From Bradyrhizobium jicamae (GTDB lineage: Bacteria > Pseudomonadota > Alphaproteobacteria > Rhizobiales > Xanthobacteraceae), in the NCBI RefSeq assembly GCF_018130215.1, contig NZ_JAFCKQ010000029.1:26037-90036 (forward strand): a stretch of DNA of 64,000 nucleotides, read 5' to 3'. The translations under genes and the position numbers were made by a program. Shown here in pieces: positions 43,671 through 52,824 of this stretch. A model generated the notes under the pieces. It worked only from the letters and a program-made list of their open reading frames with translations. It had not been told where the DNA came from and made no database searches. The first letter of the stretch is position 1. Every line of letters starts with the position of its first letter.

Positions 43671-45720
43671 ATGGCGAAACCGGGCCCACCGCTCGATCGA
43701 GCACGCGAGAATTTCGACCGCAACATGAACCGTTCGCAGCAAGACGGCGCGAGCGCGGGTCCGAAATGGCGCGACATCCTGCAGAACCGGCTGAGCTGGC
43801 TCATCGGCAGTGTGGTCGCGCTCGTCGCAGGCGTCGGCTTTCATCGGCAATCTGGATAGCCTGACGTCGCGCGCCAAGACCTATCTCGATGAACGGGCCT
43901 ATGTTGCCCAGTTGACGAACCCCTATCCCACGCTGCTCGACCGTGACGTGGTCGCCGGCTGGTCATCCGGCCAGGTGCAGCTCGCGCTCTACCAGATCGA
44001 CGGCTATCACGGCTTGCTCAAGACGGCACCGACCTGGGTCAAGGTCTGCCTGACCAGCCCCGATATCTTCGGCGACCTCGCCAATCACCAGTTCAACGAA
44101 CGAACCGCGTTGCCCGAAGGCTATGTCGATGAGCAGAACCGGCAGATCCTGCAACAGCGGCTGGATCAGATCGACAATGACCAGATCGAGGACGCTGCGA
44201 CGCTTCGGATCAATGACCCGTTCTCGAAACTCCTGACGCGGTCTCGATATCAGCTGCTCGCGAAATACAAGGATTCCGAGCTCCCGCAACTCGACAAGGC
44301 CGAGCTCTATCTGCTTCGAAACGCCATCTACGCGCGGCACGGCTATCCCTTCAACACCGCCAAGCTGTCGAAATACGCAAACCGGATGGGATGGTCACGT
44401 CCGACCCGCAAGCCGGTCTCGCCGGTCGAGAGCTGCAATGCATTCTTCCTGCAGGAGCTGCATCCGGCTCAGGAGCTCGGCTCGCTCGGTCGCGGCGTCC
44501 TGATCAGGGACGCCGCGCTGACGGGTCCGGCCAACTATGTCAGGCCTGCGATCTGCGCCTGTCTCGGTCAGCCCTCCCGCCATGTCGACTGTCAGCAGCA
44601 CGCCGGCAGCAGCGACAAGGCCGATTTTCATTCCTTTGTCGATCTGATCATCGACCTCGAGACCGGCCCGGTGAACCAGGTCGAATGGACCTTCCTCAAC
44701 GACAACGACATCGTCGGCGCCGATCTCGACACCTTCAAGGCCAATGAAGAGCGCTTCTATGCCTCCGCACTCGACTTCAACGTGGCGATCCAGAATGTGC
44801 TGAAGACGGCCGGGCAAGACCTTTCCACGGCGGAGGACAAACGCGGACCCTACTGGAAGCTGCGGCTCATGCTGTCTCCGCAAACGCTCGCGGCGCTCGC
44901 ACAGAGGCCGGGCCTGTCAAGCAGCCTCGCCCAGAATGTCTGCGATTCCGTTCATCGCGGCTTCGAAGCCGCAGGCCCGTTCATTCCGCGGACCGATGCG
45001 CCGCCGAGCATGCCCGACCCCGACAATCCCGTTCTGGAAATCAACGACAAGCCGATCGAGTTCGAGGCCCTGCGGATCAAGTTGACCCAGGAATACATCA
45101 AGAAGCATTACGGCATCGCGCTGAAATCGATCGAGCTCGCCCCCGACTCGATCAAGATGCTGGTCGTGCATCGTTCCGATACCAGCAGCGTCGCGAGCTT
45201 CATCGAGAGCGTCAGGAAATCGATCCTGCCCGGCACGCAGGAGTTCGAGGACGACGAGACTGCCGACGTCAACATGTCGACCCACTATGTGATCGGACCC
45301 AAGGGCAACATCTACAGCCTCATGAAGGACTTCCAGATTGCCCGCCACAGCATCGGCCTCGATCGATCCTCGATCGGCATCACCGTGGTCGGCACCTCCG
45401 CCGATGCGCTCTCCGACAAGCAGGCCATCGCGACCGCGATGCTGATCCGCTATCTCAAGCGCAAATACGGCGAGGTCACCTGGCTCGTCAGCGACAAGGA
45501 GATCGGCGGATTTCAGAACAGCCCGCTGTGGGAAGAACGGCTGCCGTTCACGATCGATCCACGCCGCGATCCCGGTGCAACATTCATGGCCCAGCTGAGA
45601 AGCTATGTCGCCGATCTCAAATTTGAATCCGCGCCGAATCCTCCGCCCCTGGCGTCCGCTTCAGCGGACGCCGCTGACGGCAACCCGGAAAACCCGGCGC
45701 GCCCGCCTCAGCTGAAATAG
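43671..45720 (+). pseudogene. Membrane-anchored YARHG-domain N-acetylmuramoyl-L-alanine amidase-like protein, apparent frameshift
   Basis: The open part, 43810-45720, has a YARHG domain (KAELYLLRNAIYARHGYPFN) and a C-terminal peptidoglycan amidase_2-like domain (ADVNMSTHYVIGPKGNIYSL, then SIGITVVG). It has no credible start: it begins in mid-hydrophobic sequence. Frame 1 upstream, 43671-43859, starts MAKPGPPLDRARENFDRNMN and enters a membrane span RLSWLIGSVVALVAGV before a stop. Joining the frames near 43830-43840 gives ...VALVAG(S)AFIGNLDSL..., a continuous anchored protein of about 680 residues. A one-base insertion or two-base deletion is implied. Either a young pseudogene or a sequencing error. 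Ends 13 bp inside the convergent maoC gene. Confidence 0.7.
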
Positions 45721-46187
45721 ATCAGCCCGAGCCAGTCGGCGACCAGCGCGGGCTTCTCCTCGCCCTCGATCTCGACCGTGACATTGGTGCGCGACAGCAG
45801 CTCCTTCGGCTTGCGCAGCGTCGCTTCCGCCAGCACGAAACGGCCGCGAACGCGTTTTCCGGAGCGGACCGGCGAGATGAAGCGGAGCTTGTCGAAGCCG
45901 TAATTGACACCCATTGCAGTGCCCTCGACCACCGGCATCACCTCGTAGGACATGATGCTCATCAGGGACATCGTGAGGAAGCCATGCGCGATCGTGGTGC
46001 CGAACGCAGTTTCCTTGCTGGCGCGCTCGGGATCGACATGGATGAACTGGTGATCCTCGATCACGTCGGCATAGCTGTTGATGCGGCCCTGATCGAGCAC
46101 ATGCCACGAGGACACGCCGATTTCCTTGCCGACCATGCCCTGGTAGGTTTGCAGGGACACCGGCGGCTTCTTCCAGACTTCGTTCAT
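45708..46187 (-). CDS. MaoC-family enoyl-CoA hydratase
   Basis: Encodes 159 residues with a single hot-dog fold. The R-specific hydratase signature appears as YADVIEDHQFIHVDPERA: the catalytic Asp/His pair with HVDPE, then FGTTIAHGFLTMSLM. It hydrates trans-2-enoyl-CoA thioesters. ATG 46187 is 4 bp from the stop of the acyl-CoA synthetase gene, so the two are translated from one message. The frame extends to 46694 but lies inside the synthetase gene. It overlaps the convergent amidase gene by 13 bp. Confidence 0.9.
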   Translation of the reverse strand: MNEVWKKPPVSLQTYQGMVGKEIGVSSWHVLDQGRINSYADVIEDHQFIHVDPERASKETAFGTTIAHGFLTMSLMSIMSYEVMPVVEGTAMGVNYGFDKLRFISPVRSGKRVRGRFVLAEATLRKPKELLSRTNVTVEIEGEEKPALVADWLGLIYFS

Positions 46188-46191
46188 TTCG

Positions 46192-47922
46192 CTAGCTCTC
46201 CGAACCGGACGACCGCAGCCTCTGCAGCTCCGGAAATTCCTCCTCGCGGAACTCGGCTCCGCGCAATGCATCATCGCGATTATCGTCATGTTCGAGCCGG
46301 CGCAACTGCACACGGCGGATTTTTCCGGAAATCGTCTTGGGCAGCTCGGTGACGAGCTCGAGCTTGCGGATGCGCTTGAACGGTGCCAGGCGGGTATGGA
46401 GATGCTTGAAGATCGACAGCGCCGTCTCCGGCGTGCGCTCGACGCCTGATACCAGCAGCACATAGGCCTTCGGGATCGCGAGCCGGATCGGGTCCGGGCT
46501 CGGCACCACGGCGGCCTCGGCGACCGCATCGTGCTCGAGCAGCACGCTCTCCAGCTCGAACGGCGAGATGCGGTAGTCGGAGGATTTGAACACGTCGTCG
46601 GTGCGGCCGACGAAGGTGAGATAGCCCTCCTCGTCGGTGAAGACGACGTCGCCGCTGCGATAGATGTCGCCGTCGGTACCCTTGAGGTTGCCATCGTCGC
46701 CCTGGTAGCCCTGCATCAGGCCCGCCGGCCTGTCGGCACCGAGCAGCAAGGTCACCTCGCCCTCCTTCGCGGCGTGGCCGTCATTGTCGGTCACCTGCAC
46801 GCGATAGCCGGGCAGCGGCCGGCCCATCGAGCCGACCTTCACCTTCTGGCCCGGCGAATTGCCGGCCAATGCCGTGGTCTCGGTCTGGCCGTAGCCGTCG
46901 CGGATGGTCAGGCCCCAGGCGGATTTGACCTGGTCGATGATCTCAGGATTGAGCGGCTCGCCGGCACCGCAGACTTCCCGCAGCGAGACCTTGAAGCTCG
47001 CGAGGTCTTCCTGAATGAACATCCGCCACACCGTCGGCGGCGCACACAGCGTGGTGACGCCGCAGCGGCCGATGATCGAGAGCAGTCCTTTCGCCTCGAA
47101 GCGTGGCTGGTTCGCGATGAAGATCGTGGCGCCGGCATTCCACGGCGCGAAGAAGCAGCTCCAGGCATGCTTGGCCCAGCCGGGCGAGGAGATGTTGAGA
47201 TGGATGTCGCCGGGCTGCAGCCCGATCCAGTACATGGTCGAGAGATGGCCGACCGGATAGCTGCGCTGGCTGTGCCGCACCAGCTTCGGCTTGGCCGTGG
47301 TGCCAGAAGTGAAATAGAGCAGCATCGGATCGTCCGCGTTGGTCGGACCATCCGGTGTGAAGGCCTCGGACGCCTTGGCCGCCTCCTCGAACGGCAGCCA
47401 GCCCTCCTGCTGCTGCGTCGCGCCGACCACGATGCGCACGAGCTTGGCGCCGCCCAGACCCTTGAACTTCGCCACCTGGTCCTGAGTCGCAACCACCGCC
47501 TTTGCCCGCCCGCGATCGAGCCGGTCGCGCAGTTCATCCGCCGTGAGCAGCGTGGTCGCGGGGATCACGACGACGCCGAGCTTCATCGCCGCCAGCATGG
47601 TTTCCCAGAGCGGCACGACGTTGCCGAGCAGCAGCAGCAGATGATCGCCGCGCTGCAGCCCCTGCGCGCGCAGCAGGTTTGCGACCTGGTTGGAGCGGCG
47701 CGACAGTTCCGCGAAGGAGAGCCTGGTCTCGCTGTTGCTCGCGGCATCCACGATCCACAGCGCCGCCCGGTCGCGGCTGTCAGGATTGCGCCCAAGCTCA
47801 TCGAACCAGTCGAGCGCCCAGTTGAACGGCACCGGGTCCGGCCAGCGGAATCCCTTCACCGCGGCGTCGTAGTCGGTGCGGTGCTTGAGCAGAAATGCGC
47901 GTGCGTCCTGAAAAGTGGTCAT
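46192..47922 (-). CDS. AMP-binding acyl-CoA synthetase
   Basis: Encodes 576 residues of the adenylate-forming superfamily: P-loop YFTSGTTAKPKLVRHS, A5 motif RDGYGQTETT, A7/A8 YRSGDVVFTDEEGYLTFVGR, and the A10 lysine in LPKTISGKIRRVQL. It activates a carboxylic acid to its CoA thioester; the acid is not clear, with short or medium/benzoate-like substrates possible. The start MTTFQDARAFLLKHRTDYDA fits homologues. It lies downstream of mmsB, separated by a hairpin repeat (47955-48043), and is coupled to maoC by a 4-bp gap. Confidence 0.92.
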   Translation of the reverse strand: MTTFQDARAFLLKHRTDYDAAVKGFRWPDPVPFNWALDWFDELGRNPDSRDRAALWIVDAASNSETRLSFAELSRRSNQVANLLRAQGLQRGDHLLLLLGNVVPLWETMLAAMKLGVVVIPATTLLTADELRDRLDRGRAKAVVATQDQVAKFKGLGGAKLVRIVVGATQQQEGWLPFEEAAKASEAFTPDGPTNADDPMLLYFTSGTTAKPKLVRHSQRSYPVGHLSTMYWIGLQPGDIHLNISSPGWAKHAWSCFFAPWNAGATIFIANQPRFEAKGLLSIIGRCGVTTLCAPPTVWRMFIQEDLASFKVSLREVCGAGEPLNPEIIDQVKSAWGLTIRDGYGQTETTALAGNSPGQKVKVGSMGRPLPGYRVQVTDNDGHAAKEGEVTLLLGADRPAGLMQGYQGDDGNLKGTDGDIYRSGDVVFTDEEGYLTFVGRTDDVFKSSDYRISPFELESVLLEHDAVAEAAVVPSPDPIRLAIPKAYVLLVSGVERTPETALSIFKHLHTRLAPFKRIRKLELVTELPKTISGKIRRVQLRRLEHDDNRDDALRGAEFREEEFPELQRLRSSGSES

Positions 47923-47954
47923 CTTCTTCCGAGCCCGTCGAATTTGCGTTCAAC

Positions 47955-48043
47955 GTAGCCCGGATGGAGCGAAGCGCAATCCGGGGCCGGTCGCGCAGGG
48001 TGACGAAACTGTCCCGGATTTCGCTTCGCTGCATCCCGGCTGC
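47955..48043. repeat. Hairpin repeat family 1, copy a (after mmsB)
   Basis: A 32-nt left arm (47955-47986, beginning GTAGCCCGGATGGAGCG) and a degenerate right arm (48013-48043) with the pairing reading CCCGGATTTCGCTTCGCTGC. It ends 11 nt beyond the mmsB stop codon and is related to 58371-58458 and 59491-59578. Confidence 0.8.
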
Positions 48044-48054
48044 GAGCGAAGCGG

Positions 48055-48942
48055 CTATTTCCCAGCAAGAGTCCGAACGTGCTGGATAATTCCGGAAAAG
48101 TCGACCCCGCCATGTCCTTCAGCGTCGAAGGTCTTATAGATCTCCTGCGCATGCTTGCCGAGCGGCGTGACCGCGCCGGCCGCATTGGCAGCGTCCTGTG
48201 CCAGGGTCAGATCCTTCACCATCAGGTTCGAGGCAAAACCAGGCTTGTAGCCGTTGTTCGCCGGCGAGGTCGGAACCGGGCCGGGAACCGGGCAATAGGT
48301 CGTCAGCGACCAGCACTGCCCCGAGGAGGTCGAGGCGACGTCGAACAACGCCTGGTGCGACAGGCCGAGCTTTTCGCCGAGCACGAAAGCCTCGCCGACC
48401 GCGATCATGGAAATACCGAGGATCATGTTGTTGCAGATCTTGGCCGCCTGCCCCGCGCCTGCGCCGCCGCAATGCACGATCTTCTTGCCCATGTTCTCGA
48501 GCACCGGCTTGGCCGCTGCGAACGCCTTGTCCTCGCCGCCGCACATGAAGGTCAGGGTCGCGCCCCTGGCGCCGCCGGTGCCGCCGGAGACCGGCGCATC
48601 GACTGAGGCCATGCCGCCCTTGGCCGCCAGCGCATGTGCCTGCTTGGCGCTCTCGACGTCGATGGTCGAGCAGTCGATGATCAGCGTGCCCTTGGCCATG
48701 TGCGGGATGACCTCGTTCCAGACGCCCAGCACGTGCTTGCCGGCCGGCAGCATGGTGATCACGATTCCGGCGCCTTTCACGGCAGACGCGCTGCTCTCGG
48801 CGATCGCCGCGCCGTCGCTCTTGGCCTGATCGCGGGAGGCCGCGACCAGATCGAACGCGGTCACCTTGTGGCCGGCCTTGACCAGATTGGCCGCCATCGG
48901 TCCGCCCATGTTGCCGAGCCCGATGAATGCAACGTTTGCCAT
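48055..48942 (-). CDS. mmsB: 3-hydroxyisobutyrate dehydrogenase
   Basis: Encodes 295 residues; oxidises 3-hydroxyisobutyrate to methylmalonate semialdehyde in valine degradation. NAD motif VAFIGLGNMGGPMAANLVKA, substrate-binding DAPVSGGTGGARGATL, catalytic Lys in GAGQAAKICNNMILG, and C-terminal GFASNLMVKDLTLAQDAANA are all canonical. It is 24 bp from the 3-hydroxyisobutyryl-CoA hydrolase gene, its pathway predecessor, and upstream of the repeat at 47955. Product goes to MmsA at 51213-52709. Confidence 0.95.
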   Translation of the reverse strand: MANVAFIGLGNMGGPMAANLVKAGHKVTAFDLVAASRDQAKSDGAAIAESSASAVKGAGIVITMLPAGKHVLGVWNEVIPHMAKGTLIIDCSTIDVESAKQAHALAAKGGMASVDAPVSGGTGGARGATLTFMCGGEDKAFAAAKPVLENMGKKIVHCGGAGAGQAAKICNNMILGISMIAVGEAFVLGEKLGLSHQALFDVASTSSGQCWSLTTYCPVPGPVPTSPANNGYKPGFASNLMVKDLTLAQDAANAAGAVTPLGKHAQEIYKTFDAEGHGGVDFSGIIQHVRTLAGK

Positions 48943-48966
48943 GAGAGTTCCTCCGCGTGCGCGTTT

Positions 48967-50049
48967 CTATTTGCTGTTCGGAAAGGTCAGTTCGTCGGCG
49001 CCGATCCCGGCGAAATAACGCGCGAGCATCTCCGGCGTCACGTCCTCGATTGCAGCGGGCGACCATTTCGGGTTGCGGTCCTTGTCGATCACGGCAGCGC
49101 GCACGCCTTCGCGGAAATCATCGCTGGCGAACACCTCGAGCGCTGCGCGATATTCGCGCACCAGGCATTCCTCCAGCGTCGCCGCGCGGCGCGCCAGCCG
49201 CAACAGCTTGAGCGTCACCACCATGCCACGCGGCGACTTCTCGGCCAGCGTCTTCAGGGTCGCCTGCGCCGCATCCGATCCGTCGGCCTTCAGCGCGGCG
49301 ATAATGTCCTGCATCCGGTCATGCGCGAACCAGCGGTCGATCGTCGCCTGCATAGTCGCGACCGGGCCGGACGTTTCACCAGTGGCGAAGCCGCCGATCA
49401 GCCTGTCGATCTCGGCCGATGTCGTGCCGAGGGCAACCCTGGTCAACGCCTCGCGCAGCTCCGGCAGCTTTGCGCTCGGCACCACGGCGTCGGCAAACTT
49501 GGCGTGGATCGCGTCGGGGCCGTTCATGGTGGTGCCGGTAAGACCAAAATAGGTGCCGATTTCGCCGGGCGAGCGCGACAACAGGTAGGTGCCGCCGACA
49601 TCGGGGAAGAAGCCGAGGCCGACTTCCGGCATTGCCAGCTTTGTCCGCTCCGTCACCACGCGGTGGCGGCCATGCGCCGACAGGCCGACGCCGCCACCCA
49701 TCACGATGCCGTCCATGAAGGCGACATAGGGTTTCGGGAATTTCCTGATCCGCGCATTGAGGATGTACTCGTCGCGCCACAGGATCTTGCCGAGGTCGCC
49801 CTTGACCTTCGAGCTCTCCCACAGCGCGCGGATATCGCCGCCGGCGCAGAGGCCGCGCTCGCCGGCCCCTTCCAGCACGATGACGGCGACATCGGGATCG
49901 GCCTCGAACCCGTCGAGTGCCTTGTCGATGTCGTGAAACATCTCGAGCGTCACGGCATTGATCGCCTTCGGCCGATTGAGCCGGATGATGCCGGCCGACC
50001 CTTCCCTGCGCGCGACCAGGTCGCCGTCCGCGGCCACAGCGTCGTTCAT
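48967..50049 (-). CDS. 3-hydroxyisobutyryl-CoA hydrolase (enoyl-CoA hydratase family)
   Basis: Encodes 360 residues of the crotonase superfamily with the HIBCH subgroup features: GAGERGLCAGGDIRALWE (oxyanion hole), GIVMGGGVGLSAHG, and MPEVGLGFFPDVGGTYLLSR with the conserved Glu and the PDVGG turn. The 350-residue length with a helical C-terminus also fits HIBCH and not a hydratase. It releases free 3-hydroxyisobutyrate for MmsB. ATG 50049 overlaps the acyl-CoA dehydrogenase stop by 4 bp (ATGA), so the genes are translationally coupled. Confidence 0.92.
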   Translation of the reverse strand: MNDAVAADGDLVARREGSAGIIRLNRPKAINAVTLEMFHDIDKALDGFEADPDVAVIVLEGAGERGLCAGGDIRALWESSKVKGDLGKILWRDEYILNARIRKFPKPYVAFMDGIVMGGGVGLSAHGRHRVVTERTKLAMPEVGLGFFPDVGGTYLLSRSPGEIGTYFGLTGTTMNGPDAIHAKFADAVVPSAKLPELREALTRVALGTTSAEIDRLIGGFATGETSGPVATMQATIDRWFAHDRMQDIIAALKADGSDAAQATLKTLAEKSPRGMVVTLKLLRLARRAATLEECLVREYRAALEVFASDDFREGVRAAVIDKDRNPKWSPAAIEDVTPEMLARYFAGIGADELTFPNSK

Positions 50050-51203
50050 CGCGCGCCCTCGATCATCTTGCGCGACACGATCAGCCGCATGATTTCGTTG
50101 GTGCCTTCGAGGATCTGGTGCACGCGCAGATCGCGCACGATCTTCTCGACGCCATACTCGCTCAAATAGCCGTAGCCGCCATGCAGCTGCAGCGCCTGGT
50201 TGGCAACCTCGAAGCCGACATCGGTGCCGAAGCGCTTGGCCATCGCGCACAGCATGGTCGCATCCGGGTCCTTGCGGTCGAGCGCCGCGGCAGCGCGCCA
50301 CAGGAAGGTGCGCGCGGCCTCGAGCTCGGTCGCCATGTCGGCGATCTTGAACTGCAGCGCCTGAAATTCGTCGAGGCGCTTGCCGAAGGCCTTGCGGTCC
50401 TTCATGTAGGCGAGCGCCTTGTCGAGCGCGGCCTGCGCGCCGCCGAGCGAGCAGGCCGCGATGTTGAGGCGGCCGCCGTCGAGGCCGGCCATCGCGATCT
50501 TGAAGCCGATGCCCTCCTCGCCGAGCCGGTTCTCGACCGGTACGCGGGCGTTCTCGAACACGACAGCGCGGGTCGGCTGCGCATTCCAGCCCATCTTGCG
50601 CTCGTTGGCGCCGAACGACACGCCCGGCGTCTTGCCGTCGATCACGATTGTCGAAACCCCGCCCGGGCCGTCACCACCGGTGCGCACCATTGCGACCAGG
50701 ATGTCGGTGCCGCCGGCGCCCGAGATGAACTGCTTCTGGCCGTTGAGCACGTAACTGTCGCCGTCGCGCACCGCGCGGGTGCGGAGCGCAGCCGCGTCCG
50801 AGCCGGCGCCCGGCTCGGTGAGGCAATAGCTCGCCAGCAGCTCCATGGTGCAGAGCTTCGGCAGCCATTTCCGGCGCTGGCTGTCGTTGCCATAGGCATC
50901 GATCATCCAGGATGCCATGTTGTGGATCGAGATGAAGGCCGAGGTGGTCGGACATCCCGTCGCCAGCGCTTCGAAGATCAGCGCCGCGTCGAAGCGCGTC
51001 ATCGCCGAGCCGCCGACGTCGTCCCTGATGTAGATGCCGCCCATGCCGAGGCCGGCGGCCTCGCGCATCACGTCGACCGGGAAGTGCTTCTTTTCATCCC
51101 ATTCGAGCGCGTGCGGCGCGATCTTCTCCGCCGCAAACGCCCGCGCCATGTCGCGAATGGCGATCTGGTCCTCGTTGAGAGCGAACTGCATCTCGCCACT
51201 CAC
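50046..51203 (-). CDS. Acyl-CoA dehydrogenase (isobutyryl-CoA dehydrogenase candidate)
   Basis: Encodes 385 residues. FAD/substrate motifs YCLTEPGAGSDAAALRT and NGQKQFISGAGGTD, the HGGYGYLSEYGVEKIVRDLR block and QILEGTNEIMRLIVSR with the conserved catalytic-region Glu are typical of short/branched-chain acyl-CoA dehydrogenases. Placement between mmsA and the hydrolase makes isobutyryl-CoA the likely substrate in valine degradation. GTG 51203 is 9 bp downstream of mmsA's stop; ATG 51191 (MQFALNEDQIAIRD) is an alternative start. Confidence 0.92.
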   Translation of the reverse strand: MSGEMQFALNEDQIAIRDMARAFAAEKIAPHALEWDEKKHFPVDVMREAAGLGMGGIYIRDDVGGSAMTRFDAALIFEALATGCPTTSAFISIHNMASWMIDAYGNDSQRRKWLPKLCTMELLASYCLTEPGAGSDAAALRTRAVRDGDSYVLNGQKQFISGAGGTDILVAMVRTGGDGPGGVSTIVIDGKTPGVSFGANERKMGWNAQPTRAVVFENARVPVENRLGEEGIGFKIAMAGLDGGRLNIAACSLGGAQAALDKALAYMKDRKAFGKRLDEFQALQFKIADMATELEAARTFLWRAAAALDRKDPDATMLCAMAKRFGTDVGFEVANQALQLHGGYGYLSEYGVEKIVRDLRVHQILEGTNEIMRLIVSRKMIEGAR

Positions 51204-51212
51204 GAAGCAAGT

Positions 51213-52709
51213 TTACTTCATCGTCGGGATCGAGAACTCCGCGCCTTCCTTGACGCCTGACGGCCAGCGCGAGGTCACCGTCTTGGTCTTGGTGTAGAAG
51301 CGGATCGAGTCCGGACCATGCTGGTTGAGGTCGCCGAAGCCCGACTTCTTCCAGCCGCCGAAGGTGTAGTAGGCGATCGGCACCGGGATCGGCACGTTGA
51401 TACCGACCATGCCGACATTGACCTTGGCCGCGAAGTCACGCGCGGCGTCGCCGTCGCGGGTGAAGATCGCAACGCCATTGCCGTAGTCGTGATCGGACGG
51501 CAGCGCCAGCGCCTCATGATAGTCGTGGGCGCGCACCACCGAGAGCACCGGGCCGAAAATCTCTTCCTTGTAGATTCGCATGTCCTTGGTGACGTTGTCG
51601 AACAGCGAACCGCCGAGATAGAAGCCCTTCTCGTAGCCCTGCATCTTGAAGCCGCGGCCGTCGACCGCCAGCGTCGCGCCTTCCTTGACGCCGATATCGA
51701 TGTAGTTCTTGACCTTCTCGACCGCCTCGCGGGTCACCAGCGGGCCGTAATCGGCCGACGGATCGACGGAGGTGCCGATCTTGAGCGACTCGACGCGCGG
51801 GATCAGCTTTTCCATCAGCCGGTCGGCGGTGGTCTTGCCGACGGGGACCGCGACCGAGACCGCCATGCAGCGCTCGCCGGCCGAGCCGTAGCCGGCGCCG
51901 ATCAGCGCGTCGACCGTCTGGTCCATGTCGGCATCGGGCATCACGATGGCGTGGTTCTTGGCGCCGCCGAAGCACTGGCAGCGCTTGCCGGTCTGTGCCG
52001 CGCGCTCATAGATGTACTGCGCGATCGGCGTGGAGCCGACGAAGCCGATCGCCTTGATGTCGGGGTCGTCGAGGATGCCGTCGACCGCCTCCTTGTCGCC
52101 GTTGACGACGTTGAGGATGCCGGCCGGCAGGCCCGCTTCGATCATCAGTTGGGCAAGCGCCATCGGCACGCCCGGATCGCGCTCCGAGGGCTTCAGGATG
52201 AAGGCATTGCCGCAGGCGATCGCAGGTGCGAACTTCCACATCGGGATCATCGCCGGGAAGTTGAACGGCGTGATGCCGGCGACGACGCCGAGCGGTTGCC
52301 GCAGCGAATAGATGTCGATGCCGGGGCCGGCGCCCTCGGTGTATTCGCCCTTCATCAGATGCGGGATGCCGCAGGCGAACTCGGCGACTTCAAGTCCGCG
52401 CTGGATGTCGCCCTTGGCGTCGGGAACGGTCTTGCCGTGCTCGCGTGCCAGAATCTCGGCGAGCTTGTCGTAGTCGCGCTGCACCAGTTCGACGAACTTC
52501 ATCATCACGCGGGCGCGACGCTGCGGGTTGGTCGAGGCCCATTCGGGCTGTGCGGCCCTGGCGTTCTCGACGGCGGCGCGGACCTCGGCCTTGGAGGCCA
52601 GCGCGACCTTGGCCTGGACCTCGCCGGTCATCGGCTCGAAGACATCAGCCGTACGGCCAGACGTTCCCTTGACCTCCTTGCCACCGATGAAATGTCCGAT
52701 TGAGCGCAT
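51213..52709 (-). CDS. mmsA: Methylmalonate-semialdehyde dehydrogenase (CoA-acylating)
   Basis: Encodes 498 residues; converts methylmalonate semialdehyde to propionyl-CoA with NAD and CoA. N-terminal IGHFIGGKEVKGTSGRTADV, ITPFNFPAMIPMWKFAPAIA, GFVGSTPIAQYIYERA and the catalytic-Cys loop GSAGERCMAVS are the family hallmarks. C-terminal NVPIPVPIAYYTFGGWKKSG matches MmsA. It is the first gene of the mmsA/acd/hydrolase/mmsB run and divergent from the LysR gene, with an inverted repeat (52775-52808) in the shared promoter. Confidence 0.96.
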   Translation of the reverse strand: MRSIGHFIGGKEVKGTSGRTADVFEPMTGEVQAKVALASKAEVRAAVENARAAQPEWASTNPQRRARVMMKFVELVQRDYDKLAEILAREHGKTVPDAKGDIQRGLEVAEFACGIPHLMKGEYTEGAGPGIDIYSLRQPLGVVAGITPFNFPAMIPMWKFAPAIACGNAFILKPSERDPGVPMALAQLMIEAGLPAGILNVVNGDKEAVDGILDDPDIKAIGFVGSTPIAQYIYERAAQTGKRCQCFGGAKNHAIVMPDADMDQTVDALIGAGYGSAGERCMAVSVAVPVGKTTADRLMEKLIPRVESLKIGTSVDPSADYGPLVTREAVEKVKNYIDIGVKEGATLAVDGRGFKMQGYEKGFYLGGSLFDNVTKDMRIYKEEIFGPVLSVVRAHDYHEALALPSDHDYGNGVAIFTRDGDAARDFAAKVNVGMVGINVPIPVPIAYYTFGGWKKSGFGDLNQHGPDSIRFYTKTKTVTSRWPSGVKEGAEFSIPTMK

Positions 52710-52774
52710 GGATAACCTCCCTTAAGGACCAGGATCGCAAGCCTGCGACACCGCTTTACAAGCTCTATTGACCC

Positions 52775-52808
52775 TGCATTTTATAGGATACAAGTCCGAT
52801 AAATTGCA
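52775..52808. promoter_or_regulatory. Near-perfect inverted repeat in the mmsA/LysR divergent promoter
   Basis: TGCATTTTAT (52775-52784) and ATAAATTGCA (52799-52808) pair at 9 of 10 positions around a 14-bp spacer. This size and placement fit a LysR tetramer site. It lies 16 bp before the LysR ATG (52825) and 65 bp before mmsA. Confidence 0.55.
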
Positions 52809-52824
52809 CCATAGATGTGCGGAA

